Source of the DNA: Acidimicrobiia bacterium
GTDB taxonomy: Bacteria > Actinomycetota > Acidimicrobiia > Spongiisociales > UBA11373
DNA: 48,292 nt
Assembly: GCA_029263095.1 (NCBI GenBank)
Contig: JAJCYA010000038.1
Location: 1-48,292 of the forward strand
Direction of reading: 5' to 3'
The notes under the pieces are model-generated. The model did no database searches. It saw nothing but the letters and a program-made list of their open reading frames with translations, and was not told the origin of the DNA. Shown one piece after another: positions 24,710 through 33,651 of the stretch. Within the stretch, counting starts at the first letter, position 1, and each line of letters starts with the position of its first letter. The position numbers were made by a program, and so were the translations under genes.

Positions 24710-25302
24710 GTCACCGCCCCCTCTTCGTCGGCCTGAGGAACCCGGGCCCGGAATACGACGGTACCCGCCACAACGTCGGCGAGCCCGTGCTGCTGCGTCT
24801 CGCCGGGGAGGCCAAGTTCAAGCGCGCTCCCAAGCGAATCAGAGCCCAGGTTGCCGAGATTCGGGTGGGGGAGAGCACTGCCACGCTGGCCCTGCCCACC
24901 ACGTTCATGAACCAGTCGGGTGGCACCGTCGCCGGGCTCATCGACTACTACGGGATCGACCTCGATCGCGTGGTTGTCGTCCACGATGACATCGACCTCC
25001 CGTTCGGCAGGCTCCGATTCCAATTCGATCGGGGGCCCGGCGGCCATAACGGCGTGGCCTCGGTGGCCAAGTCGATCGGCTCCCGCGAATTCTGGCGCCT
25101 CAAGATCGGGGTCGGACGTCCCCCCGGCCGGCTTGATCCGGCCGAATTCGTGCTGCGGCGGTTCGCCAAGAAGGAACAGACCGACGTCGAGCTGCTCGTT
25201 GGCGAGGCTGCCGACGTGCTGACCACGTTTGCCGTCGAAGGTGGAGAGGCCGCCCGGCAGTACGCCGGAGACGCCACTCAGCGGTTGGGGATCGGGGAGT
25301 AG
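24706..25302 (+). CDS. pth: peptidyl-tRNA hydrolase
   Basis: The enzyme releases peptides from tRNA that drops off ribosomes. The family N-terminus VGLRNPGPEYDGTRHNVG, with its catalytic His and the Asn, lies upstream of any ATG, GTG or TTG: the first standard in-frame start, at 24787, would remove it. The only plausible start is CTG at 24706, which overlaps the rplY stop (CTGA) and has gaggg 6 bases upstream. The rest is typical: TFMNQSGGTVAGL, HDDIDLPFGRLRF, GGHNGVASVAKSIG, FWRLKIGVGRPPG, VLRRF. It would have 198 residues, the normal length. Translation is probably coupled to rplY. Confidence 0.93.
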   Translation: MSHRPLFVGLRNPGPEYDGTRHNVGEPVLLRLAGEAKFKRAPKRIRAQVAEIRVGESTATLALPTTFMNQSGGTVAGLIDYYGIDLDRVVVVHDDIDLPFGRLRFQFDRGPGGHNGVASVAKSIGSREFWRLKIGVGRPPGRLDPAEFVLRRFAKKEQTDVELLVGEAADVLTTFAVEGGEAARQYAGDATQRLGIGE

Positions 25303-25379
25303 CAGCGCGCTGCCGGCGGCGTACCATCGGCCCGTTGTAGGCGATCATCGGGTCGGACCACAAGGCGCCCTTCAGGTGC

Positions 25380-28300
25380 CTATTTGGCCCTTATCTTGAT
25401 CTTCCCCTCTTTGAGGAATGTCACCGGGAAGGCGAAGCTGCCGTCGCCGGGTTGACTGTCGAACACGACCACACTGGGATCGGATGCCAGCCAGATCTTG
25501 ATGCGGATCCGGTCGCCTTCGTCACCGGCCGGATCGTCAAACGCGGAGACCGAGAAGCCGTAGATGGTGGTAGCCGTACCGTCGTCTTCGTTGTCGTCGC
25601 GGATCATGGTGCCGCCTGCCAACGCCCAGTCTCCCAAGAACCACAGCCAGTCAACAGATTCGGATTCGAACTCGATCTCTTCCTCCGAGTCATCGCCTTC
25701 ATGATCGGCGCCGACATCCTCCGGCTCGATCTCGATCTCGACCTTGACCTCCCCGTCGGGCTCGAGGACGCTATTGCCATACTTGAGGCCGATCCCGAAC
25801 TCGATCTCGGAGGTCTCGAAGTTGAACTCTCCGTTAGCGTGGAAGTGTCTTCCATTGGGGTTGAATATCACTGCATACTTGAACTCGGCAATCTCATCGG
25901 ATCCCAGTGGGTTGATGATCCTTGCTGCAATGACGTACACGCCTGGCGCGTCGTAGGTGTGCGAGGCGTTTGCCGAACCGCTCGCCGAGTCGATTGCACA
26001 CTCGGGCGTAGAGACCGCGTTCGTACAGGTCGTCTCTGTGTCATCACCCCACTGCCAGGTGACCGTTTCGTCGAGCGACCCGGCCCTGTCCTCGAACCAG
26101 AGGTTGGCGGTGACCAACTGGCCGACGGCGATCGGTTCGAGTGGCGCGGTGATCTCGCCCATCACGAGCGCCTGATAACCCAGAGTCCACGAACTCAGGG
26201 TAAGCGTCTGCACCGTTATCGAAACGTCGCCGCTCGCCAGGTCCCGTATCCGCGACGAGACACACGGGAAATCCGAGACCGAGGCTGGGATCGGAACGCA
26301 CTCCGGAACCAGCACCCCGTCCTTGAAGACCATGATCGTGGTTTCGTCCTCTCCCGGGGGCAGCTCGGCTCCCAGCAGTTGGAACGTGAGGATCAGCGGA
26401 TGCCCGATCGTGCCGGTCACATCCGACTGCACGGTGATCTGGTTGCCCACCAATGCAAATCCGTTCTGTCCGCCGGTCGCCGGGGAGGTGACGATCGAAA
26501 CCGTGCCGCCCGTTGGCACGTTCACGTCGACCTCCACCACGCCTCCGCTGCCGGAGGAGACAGTGCCGCCGCTGGACGGGACCGTTTCGGTGACCCGCCG
26601 CGCTTCGAAGAAGATGACGGTTGCTGCGGGACCATCGAGTTCTGCGACGCCGCCGGCGATCCCTGTGCCAAAGACCAGGTTGGCTCCGAAGTCGGCTAGC
26701 CAATCGCCCGCCGGGTCGGCGGTCAGCCCCATCTCCCACTCACCGGTGCTGTTTTCGGCGCCGATGTACATCGTGGCCCCGGGCGAGGCCCTCCCTTCGA
26801 TCCTGTTGAGGTCGAAGTCGAACCGGTCGATGGCGAGTGGACGGATCGTGTGTTCGAGTGTCAGTGAGGCGCTCTGGGCGACAACGTGGTAACCGGTCAC
26901 CAGGTCGAGGTCACCAATACCGCTCCATGTCTCGAAGATGAAGTACGGGCCGGGGGGTTGGAATGCCTGATCCGCCAGGACAACGCCGCCCACGGTGTCG
27001 TAGACGGACACCGTGACCGCCTCGGCCGGCCAGGACTGGAGAATCACGAAGTCCTCGAGGGGGTTGATGAAGAGGCCCGCCTGTGCGTCGTACCAGCTTG
27101 AGCTGGTGTGGTCGCCATCGTTTTCGAACTGCCTGGCGGCACCCTTCTGATCGTCGATCTCCATCTGGCCGAACTCGCCCAAACCCAGATCGGGTGGCGC
27201 GTTGAACCAGACGGTCCAGCTTCCGTCGACGGGGCTGGGCGCTGCATATCGCAGCGCTGGGGACTCGGCGGGTTCCGCGCCGGGTGAACTGATCTCCACC
27301 TCCACCGAAACTCCAATCGTCCCGGTGCCGGAAACCGTGTCGGCGGCCGGATCCACGTGGGTGATGACAACATCGTGGAGCGTGAGGTCGCGAACAGGGT
27401 CACCCTGAGGGGTAAAGACGCCGATGTTGTGTCCCGGCTGTAGCTGATCCCCATTGCACAGTTGTTGTCCCTCGACTTCGAAGTCCCCACTGACGGCGAC
27501 AACTCCGGTGCAGGACGGGTCGTTGGTGACCCTGACCTCGAGCGTCGCGTAGCCTTCAAAGAGGACGCCATGCACGCGGGTGTCCATTCCGAACTCACCA
27601 ATGAGGGCCTGCTGGGGCAGGTGCTCCCCCCAATGGGAGAAGGTCATGTTGCCGTTCGGCCCGCGCAACTGCACGATTCCGGTCACGCCGGGACCGATCT
27701 GGACGTCCACGGCAGACTCCCCCTCGGCCGGTGGATTGTCGAAGTCGACGGTCCAGCTGCCTCCGACCACATCGGCAAAGCGCACTCCGCCTGCTTGAGG
27801 ATCGTCGGGCAGGTAGACCTCGACCTTGACGAAGTCGGATGGGCCGGATGGCGTAGCGGTGCCGTGCACGGCGTTGCCGATACCGTCGGGCTGGTAGTCC
27901 TCCCACCCGGTGACGCTGAGGTCGAGGATGGTGTGGCTGACGGTGGTATTGGTCTGCATCCCGACCGCCTCGACCAGGTCTCCGACGGCAAGGTCGGTCG
28001 GAGGCTGCAAAGCCGTGTCCCCGAACCCTCCCCAGTGGAGTTGGGTGACCTCGAAGACCTGCGGCCCGAACTTGACGATGCCGCTGACACCGTCGGTGAC
28101 CGTCACGCTCACCTGTTGATCGAAGAACCAGAAGGCACCCGATGTGGCGTCGCTTCCGCCCGTCGGGCCTCCCACGTCGATGCCCGCAACGACGAACGGG
28201 GCTCCCCAGATCCACGCTGTGTGGTTGTTGCCTACGTCCACACTGGCTGCGCCACCGGCACCGGCCAGCAGGTCGGCGAAGGTGGCGGTCCATGTCCCGC

Positions 28301-29999
28301 CGCCCTCGTACGCGACGGTGCCCTCCACCTGCGGGGTACGCCAGTGTTCGGCATTGCCCGACATCACCCTGACGACCGTTCCGGGGTTGGCGAGACCAGT
28401 GACGGTGTTGGCCACATGGTCCACCGCGGTGACCTCCAGGTACTGGACCGTGTGCTCCACGAGGGAGACCCCGTCGCTGGCGGTCACCAAATCTCCGGGT
28501 GCGATCTCGAGCAGCACCGAGAGTTCCGGTGCGAATCGACCGGGGAGGTGGAAGCTGCCGTTGTCGAAGAATTCAATCCCGCCCTGCGGGAAGTCGTCTG
28601 GAACGATCCAGGCGTGGTCGACGCTTCCGTCACCACCGACATCCAGCGTTACCGTGATCGGTTGACCCGGTTCGAATCCCCAGCCCCCTACCCCCTGGGC
28701 AGATGGGCCGATCGTTACATCGATCCCCGGCGGACCGGGTCCAGCGCCGCCGCCGCATCCGATGCACCAGCCGCGGTTAGTCGAGTCGCTGTCGGGGTCG
28801 AAGATCTGGGCTGCTCCGCCGGTTCCATCAGGGAACGGAACACTGATCGTGCCCTGCTCACCGGGGCTGGGGATGGCCAGATTGGCTTCGAAGTAGCCGG
28901 TTCCGTCCGCCTGGACATCCCGCCAGGCTTGCCCGAACTCGTTGCCACCCGACACGTTGATCCAGGTCCCCGGAACCGCAGTGCCTGAGACAATGCCCGT
29001 GGCCGGATCAACGGCGACCGGACCGAGATCCGCTACCTCGAGAGTCTTGTCCACCTCGAGCACGGCGTCACCATCGAAATCGGAGGTGATGGTCACGATA
29101 TGACCGACCAGGATCTCGAACACACCACCCAGGTCGAAGTTGAACCCCTGCTCCCACGGTTGCGGTCCCCACGACGCCACCTGCGCCGACGCGGCGTGCA
29201 AGACGCCATTGCCCGGGTCGTAGTCGCTATCGACGGTCAGATTGACCGTGGCACCCACCGGCCAACCCTCACCGCCAGCCCACACCAGATACGGAGGCTC
29301 CACCGAGAACCAGCGCTCGGGACCAGGTTCCCCGCCGCCGGCAAACGGCCCGTAGTGGTACATGGTGGCGCCGAGCGACCCGTCGTGATGAATCGCTTGG
29401 CCGCCGGGATCGACGAGAGGATTCACATTGGGATCGACCGCCGCCCCGAACTCCTCCGGACTCGGCGGCTGGCAGAAGTCGGCGGTCCAGTTGTAGACAC
29501 CGGAGATGAGGGTCCAGGTGACATTGCGGCCCGAGTTGACCGGGTCATAGACGTCCACTCTGAGGCTGGAGGGGTCATACGTCGTGGTCCCGTAGACCGT
29601 ACAGAGGTTGTCCCATCCATCGACAACGACATCCGTGGCGACCGTGCTCACCGAGTAGCCCGACTGGTCCCCTGTCGCAGTGACGGTCCAACCCGGGAGC
29701 ACATCGATCCCCGTGTTGACGCCCCACCAGTAGTTCGAGGCCGGATCTGGTGGAGTCGTAGTCGTCACCGTGGCCTGCAAGACGCTGGTCTGGTCGAACA
29801 CCTGAACGGTGATCGACGAATCCAGGCTCCAAAACTGTCCACCGACACCGTCGCTTCCCGGATCAGAGGTGACAACAAACACATCACCAACCGGCATCTG
29901 TGCCATCGCAGCGTTGGGGGTCGCCCCGACGGATGCGCCAAGCAGCCCCAGGACCGTGAGCAGAAGTACGAAACGTGAAGAAGAGCAGCGGCGAAACAT
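25380..29999 (-). CDS. 1539-residue secreted multi-module protein with PKD domain
   Basis: A signal peptide with a probable cleavage at NAAMA-Q (about 34) leads into a long chain of beta-rich modules (about 40-1130). At least five share a pattern such as LEVADLGPVAVDPATGIVSG, VTAVDHVANTVTGLANPG, THVDPAADTVSGTG and DFDLNRIEGRASPG, each followed by GxWxADF-like strands. A Ser/Gly-rich stretch comes next (about 1135-1180), then a PKD domain (about 1280-1376, TVTWQWGDDTET and SHTYDAPGVYVIAARI), then an acidic region and a C-terminal strand domain. There is no LPXTG motif, transmembrane helix or enzymatic motif, so it is released or held non-covalently at the surface. gggagg supports the ATG. Confidence 0.9.
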   Translation of the reverse strand: MFRRCSSSRFVLLLTVLGLLGASVGATPNAAMAQMPVGDVFVVTSDPGSDGVGGQFWSLDSSITVQVFDQTSVLQATVTTTTPPDPASNYWWGVNTGIDVLPGWTVTATGDQSGYSVSTVATDVVVDGWDNLCTVYGTTTYDPSSLRVDVYDPVNSGRNVTWTLISGVYNWTADFCQPPSPEEFGAAVDPNVNPLVDPGGQAIHHDGSLGATMYHYGPFAGGGEPGPERWFSVEPPYLVWAGGEGWPVGATVNLTVDSDYDPGNGVLHAASAQVASWGPQPWEQGFNFDLGGVFEILVGHIVTITSDFDGDAVLEVDKTLEVADLGPVAVDPATGIVSGTAVPGTWINVSGGNEFGQAWRDVQADGTGYFEANLAIPSPGEQGTISVPFPDGTGGAAQIFDPDSDSTNRGWCIGCGGGAGPGPPGIDVTIGPSAQGVGGWGFEPGQPITVTLDVGGDGSVDHAWIVPDDFPQGGIEFFDNGSFHLPGRFAPELSVLLEIAPGDLVTASDGVSLVEHTVQYLEVTAVDHVANTVTGLANPGTVVRVMSGNAEHWRTPQVEGTVAYEGGGTWTATFADLLAGAGGAASVDVGNNHTAWIWGAPFVVAGIDVGGPTGGSDATSGAFWFFDQQVSVTVTDGVSGIVKFGPQVFEVTQLHWGGFGDTALQPPTDLAVGDLVEAVGMQTNTTVSHTILDLSVTGWEDYQPDGIGNAVHGTATPSGPSDFVKVEVYLPDDPQAGGVRFADVVGGSWTVDFDNPPAEGESAVDVQIGPGVTGIVQLRGPNGNMTFSHWGEHLPQQALIGEFGMDTRVHGVLFEGYATLEVRVTNDPSCTGVVAVSGDFEVEGQQLCNGDQLQPGHNIGVFTPQGDPVRDLTLHDVVITHVDPAADTVSGTGTIGVSVEVEISSPGAEPAESPALRYAAPSPVDGSWTVWFNAPPDLGLGEFGQMEIDDQKGAARQFENDGDHTSSSWYDAQAGLFINPLEDFVILQSWPAEAVTVSVYDTVGGVVLADQAFQPPGPYFIFETWSGIGDLDLVTGYHVVAQSASLTLEHTIRPLAIDRFDFDLNRIEGRASPGATMYIGAENSTGEWEMGLTADPAGDWLADFGANLVFGTGIAGGVAELDGPAATVIFFEARRVTETVPSSGGTVSSGSGGVVEVDVNVPTGGTVSIVTSPATGGQNGFALVGNQITVQSDVTGTIGHPLILTFQLLGAELPPGEDETTIMVFKDGVLVPECVPIPASVSDFPCVSSRIRDLASGDVSITVQTLTLSSWTLGYQALVMGEITAPLEPIAVGQLVTANLWFEDRAGSLDETVTWQWGDDTETTCTNAVSTPECAIDSASGSANASHTYDAPGVYVIAARIINPLGSDEIAEFKYAVIFNPNGRHFHANGEFNFETSEIEFGIGLKYGNSVLEPDGEVKVEIEIEPEDVGADHEGDDSEEEIEFESESVDWLWFLGDWALAGGTMIRDDNEDDGTATTIYGFSVSAFDDPAGDEGDRIRIKIWLASDPSVVVFDSQPGDGSFAFPVTFLKEGKIKIRAK

Positions 30000-30412
30000 C
30001 GAGCCTCCCCTTTCGGCGGCGACTCGACAGTCGGCTGCACCCCCAGCGATAGCAGATCGCCATCACACCCAATAGGTTCTTGAGTGGGGACAGCCACCCA
30101 CAGCGCACCCCACCCCTCTGTGTCACGTATTGCACCACCCAGTGTGGCCGCCTAATAGGGTCTTCTGGCCCTATCCGGCGGAGATCGGCCTCGAGGCCAG
30201 AGATCCTCGGCGGCGGGAGCATGCCGCCGGGGGTATTGGAGAATGTGGTTGGAGGTGGATAGGTTCGCTCAGCCTCCTTCTAGGTCCTAGAACAACCCGG
30301 CAAGGATGCGTCGCTGATCGCGTCACACACAGACCCGTCGCACAGACCCGCGACAGGACACCGCGACCGGAGTGAGCAGAATGCGTCTGACGCTGCTCGG
30401 TAGGGTCCCCCC
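30000..30412. other. 413-bp divergent intergenic region
   Basis: This region lies between the large secreted protein gene and glpK, which are divergent, so it must hold both promoters. It has no convincing open frame. It contains an imperfect hairpin near 30148-30181 (CCGCC...TAGGG / CCCTA...GGCGG) and a GC-rich one near 30209-30228. No clear -10/-35 pair or operator was found. Confidence 0.5.
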
Positions 30413-31885
30413 ATGTACGTCGGAGCAATCGATCAGGGAACCACCAGCACCCGGTTTGTCATCGTCGATGCCGACGGCCGGATCGTCTCTTTGGATCAGA
30501 AGGAGCATCGTCAGATCTATCCGCAGCCGGGCTGGGTCGAGCACGATCCCAAGGAGATCTGGGAGAACACCGAACAGGTCATCGCCGGTGCGCTGGAGCG
30601 AGCCGAACTGACCGCCGCCGATCTTGTCGCCGTTGGGATCACCAACCAACGCGAGACGACAGTGCTGTGGGAGGCCTCCACAGGAGCACCGGTGGCGCCC
30701 GCCATCGTCTGGCAGGACACCAGGACCGACGGGCTGGTGCGCGACCTTGGTGGTGCCCTCGGGCAGAACCGGTTTCGGGTAGAGACCGGGCTCCCACTCG
30801 CCACCTACTTCTCCGGTCCCAAGGCCCGTTGGCTCCTCGATCATCACGGACTCGGCGAACGGGCGGCCAGAGGCGAGATTCTGTTCGGGACGATCGACAC
30901 TTGGCTGATCTGGAAGCTGACCGGTCGTCATGTGACCGACGTCACCAACGCCGGCCGGACGATGCTGATGAACCTGGCAACTCTCGACTGGGATGAGGAT
31001 CTATGCGACGCAATCGGGGTGCCACCACAGATGCTCCCCGAGATACTCCCCTCGGTGGCCGAGTACGGCACGGCAACGGGTGTTCTCGAAGGGGTGACCA
31101 TCGCCGGCGATCTGGGGGATCAGCAGGCAGCTCTGTTCGGCCAGACCTGCTTTGACCCTGGGTCGGCAAAGAACACGTACGGCACCGGGTGCTTCCTGCT
31201 CCTAAACACCGGCACCGCCCGCATTCCCAGCGACCACGGACTGCTCACGACGCTCGGCTATCAAATCGCAGGCGAGAAGCCCGTGTTCGCTCTCGAAGGA
31301 TCGGTGGCGATCGCCGGGGCTGGTGTCCAATGGCTCCGAGACAACCTGGGTCTCATCGACTCAGCAGCCGAGATTGAGAGTCTGGCGATGACGGTTGCTG
31401 ACAACGGGGATGTGTACTTCGTTCCGGCCTTTAGCGGGCTCTTTGCTCCCTACTGGCGCTCCGATGCTCGCGGCGTCATCGCCGGCCTCACCCGGTTCTC
31501 CGACAAGGGTCACATCGCTCGAGCGATGCTCGAAGCGGTGGCTTATCAGACCCGCGACGTGCTCGAGGCGATGGAGGCCGACAGCGGCGAGTCGCTCTCG
31601 ACGCTCTACGTCGATGGGGGGATGGTGGCCAACGATCTGCTCATGCAGTTCCAGTCGGACATCCTCGGCGTACCCGTCGCTCGGCCCCAGAACGCCGAAA
31701 CAACAGCGCTGGGGGCTGCCTATGCGGCCGGGCTCGCCGTCGGCTTCTTCGATGATCTCGATCATCTCCGCGGCCTGTGGTCCGAGGACAAACGATGGGA
31801 GCCCTCGATGGGAGGCGAAGAGCGCGATCGGCTCTACACCGGTTGGAAGAAGGCAATCAAACGAACCTTAGACTGGGTGGAGTAA
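30413..31885 (+). CDS. glpK: glycerol kinase
   Basis: The 490-residue protein is an FGGY-family kinase that makes sn-glycerol 3-phosphate from glycerol and ATP. Characteristic segments are [13 protein letters not shown] (phosphate loop), [20 protein letters not shown] (glycerol contact), [29 protein letters not shown], and the FGGY signature region [15 protein letters not shown]. Its length matches the family. It is read alone, 98 bp before pgsA; a link to phospholipid synthesis through glycerol 3-phosphate is plausible. No glycerol facilitator or regulator gene is nearby. Confidence 0.97.
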   Translation: MYVGAIDQGTTSTRFVIVDADGRIVSLDQKEHRQIYPQPGWVEHDPKEIWENTEQVIAGALERAELTAADLVAVGITNQRETTVLWEASTGAPVAPAIVWQDTRTDGLVRDLGGALGQNRFRVETGLPLATYFSGPKARWLLDHHGLGERAARGEILFGTIDTWLIWKLTGRHVTDVTNAGRTMLMNLATLDWDEDLCDAIGVPPQMLPEILPSVAEYGTATGVLEGVTIAGDLGDQQAALFGQTCFDPGSAKNTYGTGCFLLLNTGTARIPSDHGLLTTLGYQIAGEKPVFALEGSVAIAGAGVQWLRDNLGLIDSAAEIESLAMTVADNGDVYFVPAFSGLFAPYWRSDARGVIAGLTRFSDKGHIARAMLEAVAYQTRDVLEAMEADSGESLSTLYVDGGMVANDLLMQFQSDILGVPVARPQNAETTALGAAYAAGLAVGFFDDLDHLRGLWSEDKRWEPSMGGEERDRLYTGWKKAIKRTLDWVE

Positions 31886-31983
31886 GAGAATCTTCGGGCG
31901 TCGCCTCCAGCTGAGGATCGGATGCCGGGACCGATGACTGGGTACCGGAGATCGCCGGTTCGGTAGCATCCCCATCAAGCCTT

Positions 31984-32538
31984 ATGTCAATCCCAGATCG
32001 CCTTGCCTACCTGCGGATCGCCCTCGTTCCGGCGATCCTCACGCTGATCCTGGCCGCTGATCGCATCGACCACGCCTTCGGGATAGCCGCCGCCGTGATG
32101 TGGGTCGCATCGTTTACCGACTTCCTGGATGGGTACCTGGCGCGGCGGTGGAAGATCACATCGATTCTGGGGGGGTTCCTCGACTCGATCGCCGACAAAC
32201 TGTTGGTGGCGGGTGGCCTGCTTGGTCTGGTGTCGGTCGGTCGGGCCTGGGCCTGGGCCGCTTTCGTGATCATCGGCCGCGAGATTGCCATCTCGGGTTT
32301 GCGCGGGGTAGCGGCGATGGATGGGGTGGTGGTTCCCCCATCGATGTGGGGAAAGATCAAGGCGAACTTCCAGTTCCTCGCGATCTTTATGGCGTTGCTG
32401 CGAACCGCCGACACCTACGGCGGGCTCTACCCCGATCAGTGGGTGATGATCGTTGCGGTGGCAGTCACCCTGATGTCCGGCTTCGAGTACCTCACGCGGT
32501 TCGTCGGAGTGCTGCGGTCCGATCGCACAAGTGCCTGA
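31984..32538 (+). CDS. pgsA: CDP-diacylglycerol-glycerol-3-phosphate 3-phosphatidyltransferase
   Basis: This integral membrane enzyme (184 residues) makes phosphatidylglycerol phosphate from CDP-diacylglycerol and glycerol 3-phosphate. The CDP-alcohol phosphotransferase signature is complete: TDFLDGYLARRWKITSILGG then FLDSIADKLL, matching D-x2-DG-x2-AR-x8-G-x3-D-x3-D. Several hydrophobic helices frame it. A related family member with another alcohol substrate cannot be ruled out from the motif alone. Its end overlaps the next gene by 8 bases, so they are one operon. Confidence 0.92.
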   Translation: MSIPDRLAYLRIALVPAILTLILAADRIDHAFGIAAAVMWVASFTDFLDGYLARRWKITSILGGFLDSIADKLLVAGGLLGLVSVGRAWAWAAFVIIGREIAISGLRGVAAMDGVVVPPSMWGKIKANFQFLAIFMALLRTADTYGGLYPDQWVMIVAVAVTLMSGFEYLTRFVGVLRSDRTSA

Positions 32539-33508
32539 CGTCTTTCTGACAGGGGGCACCGGATTCATTGGGGGTTCGCTGCTCGATCGGCTCGTCGCTG
32601 ATGGGCGATCGGTGCGGGCGCTCGTCCGCACCGAAGACGCAGCAGCGGCCCTGCAATCCCGCGGTGTTGAGACGGTCCTGGGTGACATCACCGAAGTCGA
32701 CCGTCTGGCCACCGGGATGGCGGGATGCGCGACGGTATTCCACGTAGCGGGCCTCAACGCAATGTGTCTCAGTGATCCGTCGGCATTGGAGCGAGTCAAC
32801 GTGGATGGGACCCGGGCCGTCATCCGAGCCGCAGCTCGTTGCGGAGTGGATCGTGTCGTCTACACCTCCTCGGCTGCAGCAATCGGCGAGCCGGCGGGGG
32901 TGATCGGTACCGAGTCGACCGGTCACCGCGGCTCGTACATCACCTCATACGAGCGCTCCAAGCATCTGGCCGAGCTGGTGGCGTTCGAGGAGGCGGCGTC
33001 GGCCGACCTCGATCTGGTCGCGGTCAGTCCTTCCTCGGTGCAGGGTCCCGGCCGGACCGGGGGCACCGCGCGCATCCTCATCGCCTACCTGAGAGGGCGT
33101 CTTCGGGTTGCGATCGACACCCGAATGAGCCTGGTCTACATCGACGATGTCGTCGAAGCCCACTTGCGCGCCGAGCAGGTTGGTACCCCCGGCCGGCGCT
33201 ACTTGGTGAGTGGATGGACCACCACCGTCGCCGATGCCATCACGATGTTGGCCAAAGCAACCGGTGTCGAGCATCGGGTTCGGTACCTCCCGCCGTGGCT
33301 GCTCGGTGGCGTCGGCTGGGCGATCGGTGGCTGGTATCGGATCGTTCGCCGTGACGCCCCACTGTGCCCGGAGATGGTCAGGGTGCTGCGGCACGGTCAC
33401 AGCTGCGACGGCGGCCTCATCGAACGGGAGTGGGGATTCGCCTACACGCCGCCGGAGGAGTGGCTTCGACGGACGGTGGAGTGGTATCGCTCTGAAGGCC
33501 TTGTCTGA
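32531..33508 (+). CDS. NAD-dependent epimerase/dehydratase family protein
   Basis: The 325-residue extended short-chain dehydrogenase has the cofactor motif FLTGGTGFIGG (residues of about 5-15), LGDITE, the catalytic SSAAAIGEP and the YERSK active-site pair. The substrate-side region includes SSVQGPGRTGG and LVYIDDVVEAHL. The family covers sugar epimerases, dihydroflavonol-type reductases and hopanoid- or terpenoid-associated enzymes, and the substrate cannot be told from the sequence. GTG at 32531 lies inside the end of pgsA. Confidence 0.9.
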   Translation: MPDVFLTGGTGFIGGSLLDRLVADGRSVRALVRTEDAAAALQSRGVETVLGDITEVDRLATGMAGCATVFHVAGLNAMCLSDPSALERVNVDGTRAVIRAAARCGVDRVVYTSSAAAIGEPAGVIGTESTGHRGSYITSYERSKHLAELVAFEEAASADLDLVAVSPSSVQGPGRTGGTARILIAYLRGRLRVAIDTRMSLVYIDDVVEAHLRAEQVGTPGRRYLVSGWTTTVADAITMLAKATGVEHRVRYLPPWLLGGVGWAIGGWYRIVRRDAPLCPEMVRVLRHGHSCDGGLIEREWGFAYTPPEEWLRRTVEWYRSEGLV

Positions 33509-33651
33509 TTCGGGGCAAAGACAGCTGAAGCATCGCCTCGTCCGCTCGGCTGCAATGGATCGGCTGCCGACGCCACCTCCCGCGATTGGCATGGTGGATG
33601 CGGCTCGGAAGTGGACTCCCACCTCCCCTCGCTTACCATCCACCGCCTTAG

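Noticed and set aside
25452-26699. 415-residue plus-strand open frame
   Set aside because: Also antisense to the 1539-residue gene; low-complexity arginine-rich product, no ribosome binding site.
27462-28988. 508-residue plus-strand open frame
   Set aside because: It is antisense to the large secreted protein, has no signal or family motif, and its length is explained by GC-rich antisense codons.
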